Source: JBIOJM01 sp044450785 (lineage in GTDB: Bacteria; Planctomycetota; Planctomycetia; Isosphaerales; Isosphaeraceae). From it: a stretch of DNA of 6,765 bases. The stretch is from NCBI GenBank assembly GCA_044450785.1, contig JBIOJM010000446.1, positions 1 to 6,765 of the forward strand, given 5' to 3'. Numbering within the stretch: position 1 is the stretch's first letter; each line of letters starts with the position of its first letter. The position numbers and the translations under genes are program-made. Positions 5,422-6,765 of this stretch are shown one piece after another. The notes beneath the pieces were generated by a model that was given only the letters and a program-made list of their open reading frames with translations, was not told the origin of the DNA and did not search any database.

Positions 5422-6573
5422 ATGTCCAAGCAGCAAGGCACTCCTGGAAAAAAGCCCGGTCCGATCACGAACGCAGAGTTGCACCAGATCACCGTCAAGG
5501 GATTCTTCAGTATCAAGTCGATCGAGAAACTAGCGCTTCGGCCGATCAACCTGCTGATTGGTGCGAACGGCTCGGGAAAGTCAAACTTCGTGGGTGTTTT
5601 TTCCTTGCTTCGAGCGCTGCGCCAGGGAAGGCTCGTCGACTACACCGACGCCAGGGGCGGTGCTGAGAGAATTCTCCATTTCGGTTCAAAGGCAACCAAG
5701 GAGATCGAGCTGGAGATTTCCTTTCGTGACGACAGCAATCGCTACCACGTCGTTCTTTCACCGACCGCGGAAGATCGCTTTTTTGTCCACGATGAATGGT
5801 GCTGGTATTGGGAGAAGTCACACCATCCGAAGCCTTTGCCTGAAGGGCTTTCTGGAAGCGGCAAAGAGGCAGGGATCAGCAAGCCGCAACGACGTGTGCC
5901 GAAATGGGTGCAGTCCGGACTGGATAGCTGGCAGATATACCATTTTCACGATACCAGTGAGAACTCACTGATGAAAAAGACCGGCGAGTTGGACGACAAT
6001 CGGTTGTTTCGCGCGAATGCCTCAAATCTGGCCTCTTACCTTTACTTGTTGTCAAAGGAACATCAGTCCGAGTATCAATTGATCCGCAAGACCGTTCAGC
6101 GCGTCGCGCCGTTTCTCCACGACTTTCATCTCGAGCCGCTTCGGCGCAATCCCAAAAGCATCAAGCTGGAATGGATTCACAAGTCCTCTGACAGTTACTT
6201 TGACGCCGCCGCTTTGTCGGACGGCACGCTCCGGTTCATCTGTTTGAGCACGTTGTTTCTACAACCTTTCGTCTATCGTCCATCCGTGATCTTGGTGGAT
6301 GAGCCTGAACTTGGTCTGCACCCCTACGCCATCACGATGCGGGCGAGTCTCATCAAGACCGCGGCCACGAAGACCCAGATCATCATCTCAACGCAATCGG
6401 CTCTGCTCCTGGATCACTTTGAGCCGGAAGACGTGCTCGTGGCTCAACTCGAGCGGGGATCGACGACGATGACGCGCCTGCAATCGAAGGATCTGGCGGT
6501 ATGGTTGGAGGAATATAGCTTGGGACAGCTCTGGGAAAAAAACCAATTCGGCGGGAGACCAGGGCGTGTCTAG
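5422..6573 (+). CDS. COG4637-like AAA/ABC-type ATPase (OLD/RecF-like)
   Basis: This 383-aa protein has the split ATPase architecture of the OLD/RecF/SMC-related AAA_21 group: Walker A GANGSGKS (47-54, K53), a long variable insert, signature LSDGTLRF (265-272), and Walker B VILVDEPELGLHP (289-301) with D293 and E294. ISTQS (322-326) follows, with Gln where many relatives have the switch His. The C-terminal ...LGQLWEKNQFGGRP is typical, as I recall, of the COG4637 ATPases that precede a DUF4276 gene. Such pairs resemble ATPase plus TOPRIM-nuclease defence systems (OLD, Gabija, PARIS), but activity here is inferred. The ATG at 5422 is preceded by GGGAGAGGGAG (5403-5413) and lies 2 bases after the putA stop; a TTG at 5416 overlapping that stop is a weaker alternative. 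It has no promoter of its own in view, so it is probably co-transcribed with putA. By eye it is clearly AT-richer than putA, which suggests transfer. Confidence 0.9.
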   Translation: MSKQQGTPGKKPGPITNAELHQITVKGFFSIKSIEKLALRPINLLIGANGSGKSNFVGVFSLLRALRQGRLVDYTDARGGAERILHFGSKATKEIELEISFRDDSNRYHVVLSPTAEDRFFVHDEWCWYWEKSHHPKPLPEGLSGSGKEAGISKPQRRVPKWVQSGLDSWQIYHFHDTSENSLMKKTGELDDNRLFRANASNLASYLYLLSKEHQSEYQLIRKTVQRVAPFLHDFHLEPLRRNPKSIKLEWIHKSSDSYFDAAALSDGTLRFICLSTLFLQPFVYRPSVILVDEPELGLHPYAITMRASLIKTAATKTQIIISTQSALLLDHFEPEDVLVAQLERGSTTMTRLQSKDLAVWLEEYSLGQLWEKNQFGGRPGRV

Positions 6574-6655
6574 GCTGTATCAAAAGCCAATCTTCGGCAA
6601 TATCGCGGCTCTTGAGATCGGCATCTGTCACCAAACCCGTAAAACTGGGAGTTAG
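6566..6655 (+). pseudogene. Truncated start of a DUF4276-like partner gene
   Basis: A reading frame starts at GTG 6566, overlapping the last codons of the ATPase gene, with GGGAG (6553-6557) 8 bases upstream. This overlap and spacing are what one expects for the DUF4276 (TOPRIM-like) gene that commonly follows COG4637 ATPases. The first residues, VSRLY, fit how such proteins begin, but the following V-E-G-x-T-E motif is absent. The frame instead continues QKPIFGNIAALEIG and stops at TAG 6653-6655 after 29 codons. I infer that the partner was cut off near 6575-6583 by insertion or rearrangement. The homology rests on five residues plus context, so an unrelated chance frame remains possible. 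Confidence 0.4.
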
Positions 6656-6765
6656 TGAACCCGAATCGTTACGAGCCTGACAGGCGTTCAGTACGACCGT
6701 CGTACTGGACATCCATCGACAGGCAAGCCAAGGGCTTTCAAGCTGGACCTGGACATCCAAGGCCA
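6584..6765. other. Unassigned sequence right of the break
   Basis: No gene is recognised here. A minus-strand frame (6760 down to 6383) is open across this stretch, but it continues antisense through the conserved Walker B end of the ATPase gene and is probably incidental. The stretch may be the beginning of a mobile element or dispersed repeat that interrupted the DUF4276-like frame. CTGGACATCCA occurs twice (6705-6715 and 6749-6759), 44 bases apart. Confidence 0.35.
6686..6710. repeat. 25-bp near-perfect palindrome
   Basis: GTTCAGTACGAC (6686-6697), one C, then GTCGTACTGGAC (6699-6710) form an inverted repeat with 12-base arms and a single mismatch; the inner nine pairs are perfect. A one-base centre favours a protein-binding site or cruciform over an RNA hairpin. 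It differs in sequence from the palindrome at 1985-2005. No adjacent gene gives it a role. Confidence 0.5.

Noticed and set aside
6383..6760. Minus-strand 125-codon frame at the right end
   Set aside because: It runs antisense through the Walker B and downstream part of the ATPase gene and matches nothing I know. Only its first part beyond 6584 could belong to something real, and that cannot be decided here.

Overview
The window looks like a high-GC planctomycete chromosome, perhaps Isosphaeraceae or a relative. Three things suggest this: a DUF1501 protein, a group strongly expanded in Planctomycetota; a bifunctional PutA with no DNA-binding domain; and dispersed palindromic intergenic repeats whose chance translations ('RIGNPSY', 'TDWQSVL', 'GLAIRPT') I recall from many planctomycete annotations. 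The phylum call is fairly firm; the family is a guess.

Layout: 1-207 is non-coding apart from a nested hairpin. 208-1467 encodes a DUF1501 protein with a Tat-like N-terminus. 1468-2293 (826 bp) holds no intact gene but is not empty. On the minus strand it carries the remains of a HigBA/RelE-type toxin-antitoxin operon: both genes keep their 5' ends and have lost the rest, and a consensus-like promoter overlapping a perfect palindrome is still in place. Next comes a 384-bp MITE-like composite (1804-2187) with 15-bp perfect terminal inverted repeats, long inverted arms built of small hairpins, a central 21-nt palindrome, and near-identical 8-bp flanking direct repeats that look like a target-site duplication.

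2294-5419 encodes PutA (proline dehydrogenase plus glutamate-semialdehyde dehydrogenase, 1041 aa), which oxidises proline to glutamate. Two bases after its stop, 5422-6573 encodes a COG4637-like AAA/ABC-type ATPase (383 aa). By eye this gene is AT-richer than putA and looks acquired.

The ATPase gene overlaps the start of another reading frame at GTG 6566, placed as expected for the DUF4276 (TOPRIM-like) partner that usually follows such ATPases. Only about five codons look right before the frame becomes unrelated and stops at 6655. The rest, to 6765, is unassigned and contains a 25-bp near-perfect palindrome.

Biologically, the two complete metabolic or structural genes flank a scar region, and the right side holds an accessory, probably defence-related ATPase fused transcriptionally to putA whose partner appears broken. 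I see no complete new system. The most informative items are the MITE-like element, the decayed toxin-antitoxin locus with its control region, and the orphaned ATPase.
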